The notes beneath the pieces were generated by a model. That model was given only the letters and a program-made list of their open reading frames with translations. It was not told the origin of the DNA and searched no databases. From Holophagales bacterium UBA5704 (GTDB taxonomy: Bacteria; Acidobacteriota; Thermoanaerobaculia; Multivoradales; UBA5704), in NCBI GenBank assembly GCA_002420005.1, contig DIHE01000098.1:1108-62373 (forward strand): DNA of 61,266 nucleotides. Reading direction: 5' to 3'. Shown here in pieces: positions 59,971 through 61,266 of this stretch. The position numbers were made by a program, and so were the translations under genes. How positions within the stretch are numbered: the stretch's first letter is position 1; each line of letters starts with the position of its first letter.

Positions 59971-61266
59971 TCAGCGGACGGCGATGTTGACCGGCAGTTG
60001 GACGCCACCGGACACCGCCGTGTTGGCGTTGTCGAGCTGGATGGCGTCGAAGCCCACGCTGAAGCGGCCCTCGGCATCCATCACGGTCGTCACCCAGGCC
60101 TGGGCGATGTTGATGTAGCCCGCGCCCAGCGTGGCGTCGCGGGTGGTGGCGTGGTTCAGGTTCAGGTACAGCCAGCCGAAGTCGGCGTTGGTGGTGATGC
60201 CGTCGGTGCCGCCGACGTCCACCCGCTGCGCCTCGTCGCAGAACGTGCACTGCGAGCCCGGCAGCGGCTCGCCCGAGGGGCCGCCCGTGGTCACCGTGAG
60301 CGGGTTCTCGAACTCGTCGAACACCACGATCTGGTCTTCAAACAGGTCACCGAAGTTCGGACCCGTCGTGCAGCTCGCACCCGGCGTGAACTTCGAGTCG
60401 CGCCAGACGACCAGGCTCGTGCCGCCGGTGAACCCGCCGCCCGACAGGTAACGCGAGGCGAACGTCGTCGCCAGCGGCTCGCGGTTGTCGATCGCCGTGC
60501 CGAGGACGTACCGGCCATAGAAGGTGTACTCGCCGGGGGTGTCGAGCAGGTTGCCGGTCGAGTAGGTGCCGGTGCCCAGGAGGCCGACCCCCGGGGCCGC
60601 CTCGACATGGACCAGCGTCTCGCCCTGCGCGAAGTTCTCGGTCGGATTGACGTAGAAGTAGTCGCCCCAGAGGATGTTCCGGTTGCCGGCGATGCCGCCG
60701 CCACCGTTCACGAAGTAGCCGGTGGAGGACGGGAAGAGCAGCGAGCAGGCGTTGGTGACGTCGATGGTCACGTAGCCGCGCGCGATGTTGTCCCCGTAGT
60801 TCGTGCCGGCGCAGGTGCCGTCCACCGGCGACTTCTTGCCGGTGAGGATCGCCTGCAGATGGGCGCGGAAGTTGGTGCTGACGCCCGGCACCTGGTAGGG
60901 CAGGAAGCCCGTGCAGCTCGCGAAGTTGATGTCCTGGGAGATGTCGCCGTGCGGGCTGATCGTGTCCGTCGGATCCTGGCCGGCCGAAGCGGTGCGCGGC
61001 AGGATGCCGTTGACCAGGATGTCGCGCAGGTTGACCGTCTGCACGTCATAGCCGGTCAGGTAGACGTCCCAGTCGATGACGGGGATCGACCAGGTGCTCC
61101 ACACCGTGACGTGGGCGAGGGTCGCCGACGCCGAGGCGTTGTTGATGGAGAAGAGGGTGTTGACGCCGTCCGTATTGCCGAGGTCGACCTCGAAATACGG
61201 CAGCAGCAGGGTGGCGGCGGGGACGTCGTCAATGGTCCCGATCACCGCGGAGGCCGGGCCGGTCAG
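59971..61266 (-). CDS. Secreted protein of unknown function, copy 2 (5' end outside window)
   Basis: 431 residues are visible; the start codon lies beyond the right edge. The frame at the edge reads LTGPASAVIGTIDDVP, the end of the same signal peptide as copy 1. The two mature proteins are about 95% identical by eye. The main differences are at DLGNTDGVNTLF against DLDSAEGVNTLF, in the segment GLLGTGTYSTGNLLDTPGEY against ANGFTGNYGSLLTTPGEY, and at the C-terminus (NIAVR against LIKF). The Cys pattern is kept. It has its own terminator, so the two copies are separate transcription units. Confidence 0.75.
   Translation of the reverse strand: MTGPASAVIGTIDDVPAATLLLPYFEVDLGNTDGVNTLFSINNASASATLAHVTVWSTWSIPVIDWDVYLTGYDVQTVNLRDILVNGILPRTASAGQDPTDTISPHGDISQDINFASCTGFLPYQVPGVSTNFRAHLQAILTGKKSPVDGTCAGTNYGDNIARGYVTIDVTNACSLLFPSSTGYFVNGGGGIAGNRNILWGDYFYVNPTENFAQGETLVHVEAAPGVGLLGTGTYSTGNLLDTPGEYTFYGRYVLGTAIDNREPLATTFASRYLSGGGFTGGTSLVVWRDSKFTPGASCTTGPNFGDLFEDQIVVFDEFENPLTVTTGGPSGEPLPGSQCTFCDEAQRVDVGGTDGITTNADFGWLYLNLNHATTRDATLGAGYINIAQAWVTTVMDAEGRFSVGFDAIQLDNANTAVSGGVQLPVNIAVR

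Noticed and set aside
59971..61266. Assembly duplication of the neighbouring gene
   Set aside because: The copies differ at many positions, including the loop and C-terminus, and have different terminators, so both appear genuine. Coverage would still be worth a look.
1..61266. tRNA, rRNA genes, insertion sequences or prophage genes
   Set aside because: None was recognised. No transposase or integrase motifs were seen on either strand.

Overview
The window is high-GC DNA that is almost entirely coding. From about 0.74 kb onward it reads like an Acidobacteriota chromosome, possibly Thermoanaerobaculia-like. The pointers are a GWxTD-domain protein, a carboxypeptidase-regulatory-domain outer-membrane-type protein, many TPR proteins, a sigma54 two-component system, SpoIIE-type phosphatase signalling and a Gram-negative BamD/YbgF/RseP envelope set. 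This placement is inferred from gene families, because no rRNA or tRNA gene is present. The first ~740 bases look different: they hold the end of a thiolase gene and the start of a FadJ-type gene of proteobacterial style. These are fused in frame to the C-terminus of an unrelated penicillin-binding protein, so the left edge is probably an assembly chimera or a recombination joint.

Layout. 0-1.1 kb: chimeric edge. 1.2-10.3 kb: a surface protein with a carboxypeptidase-like regulatory domain, a histidine kinase/NtrC-type regulator pair behind a near-consensus sigma54 promoter, and a secreted M14 peptidase. 10.3-17.1 kb: the most unusual block, an apparent RiPP operon. It has a radical SAM/SPASM enzyme, three short Cys-rich precursor peptides in tandem (two of them under 60 codons), a fused isoprenoid-synthase/class II terpene-cyclase-like protein, a GT1-like glycosyltransferase and an RRE-M50 protease. 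17.1-24.8 kb: a TPR protein, a PlsB-like acyltransferase, a PP2C/SpoIIE phosphatase and a fatty-acid catabolism group on the minus strand (CoA transferase, thiolase, a degenerate acyl-CoA-synthetase-like gene and a small PHA-system-like protein). 24.9-31.3 kb: an M48 protease with TPR-like repeats, a methyltransferase, and a trio of two related solute-binding proteins (one carrying a VWA domain) with a membrane coiled-coil protein. 31.3-32.0 kb: a degenerate 21-bp minisatellite. 32.0-43.9 kb: amino-acid transporters with a 39-aa accessory subunit, a GH13 enzyme, a Wzm/Wzt-type exporter, glycerate kinase, DUF3467 and GWxTD proteins, an M49-like peptidase and an SGNH esterase. 43.9-46.7 kb: pgeF and rlmN, separated by a VapBC-like toxin-antitoxin module that is flanked by a perfect 20-bp direct repeat. 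47-58.4 kb: a phosphotransferase, tatA, a transglycosylase and a long minus-strand envelope run (truA-uppS-cdsA-rseP-redoxin-like-PASTA-rpe-bamD-ybgF, then a LysM protein and a Fis-like regulator). 58.4-61.3 kb: two tandem, nearly identical secreted proteins, each followed by a strong intrinsic terminator.

The leading candidate for an undescribed system is the 10.3-17.1 kb operon. The three precursors share an acidic leader and a C-terminal core with one Trp and four Cys (W-x1/2-S-C-C-V-D-G-G-G-x1/2-C-x5-C). The radical SAM/SPASM enzyme and RRE-M50 protease are classic RiPP machinery. The terpene-cyclase fusion and the glycosyltransferase, joined to the protease gene by ATGA stop/start overlaps, are not. 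A cyclised, possibly glycosylated isoprenoid attached to or made together with a radical-SAM-modified peptide would be new as far as I know, but this is inference.
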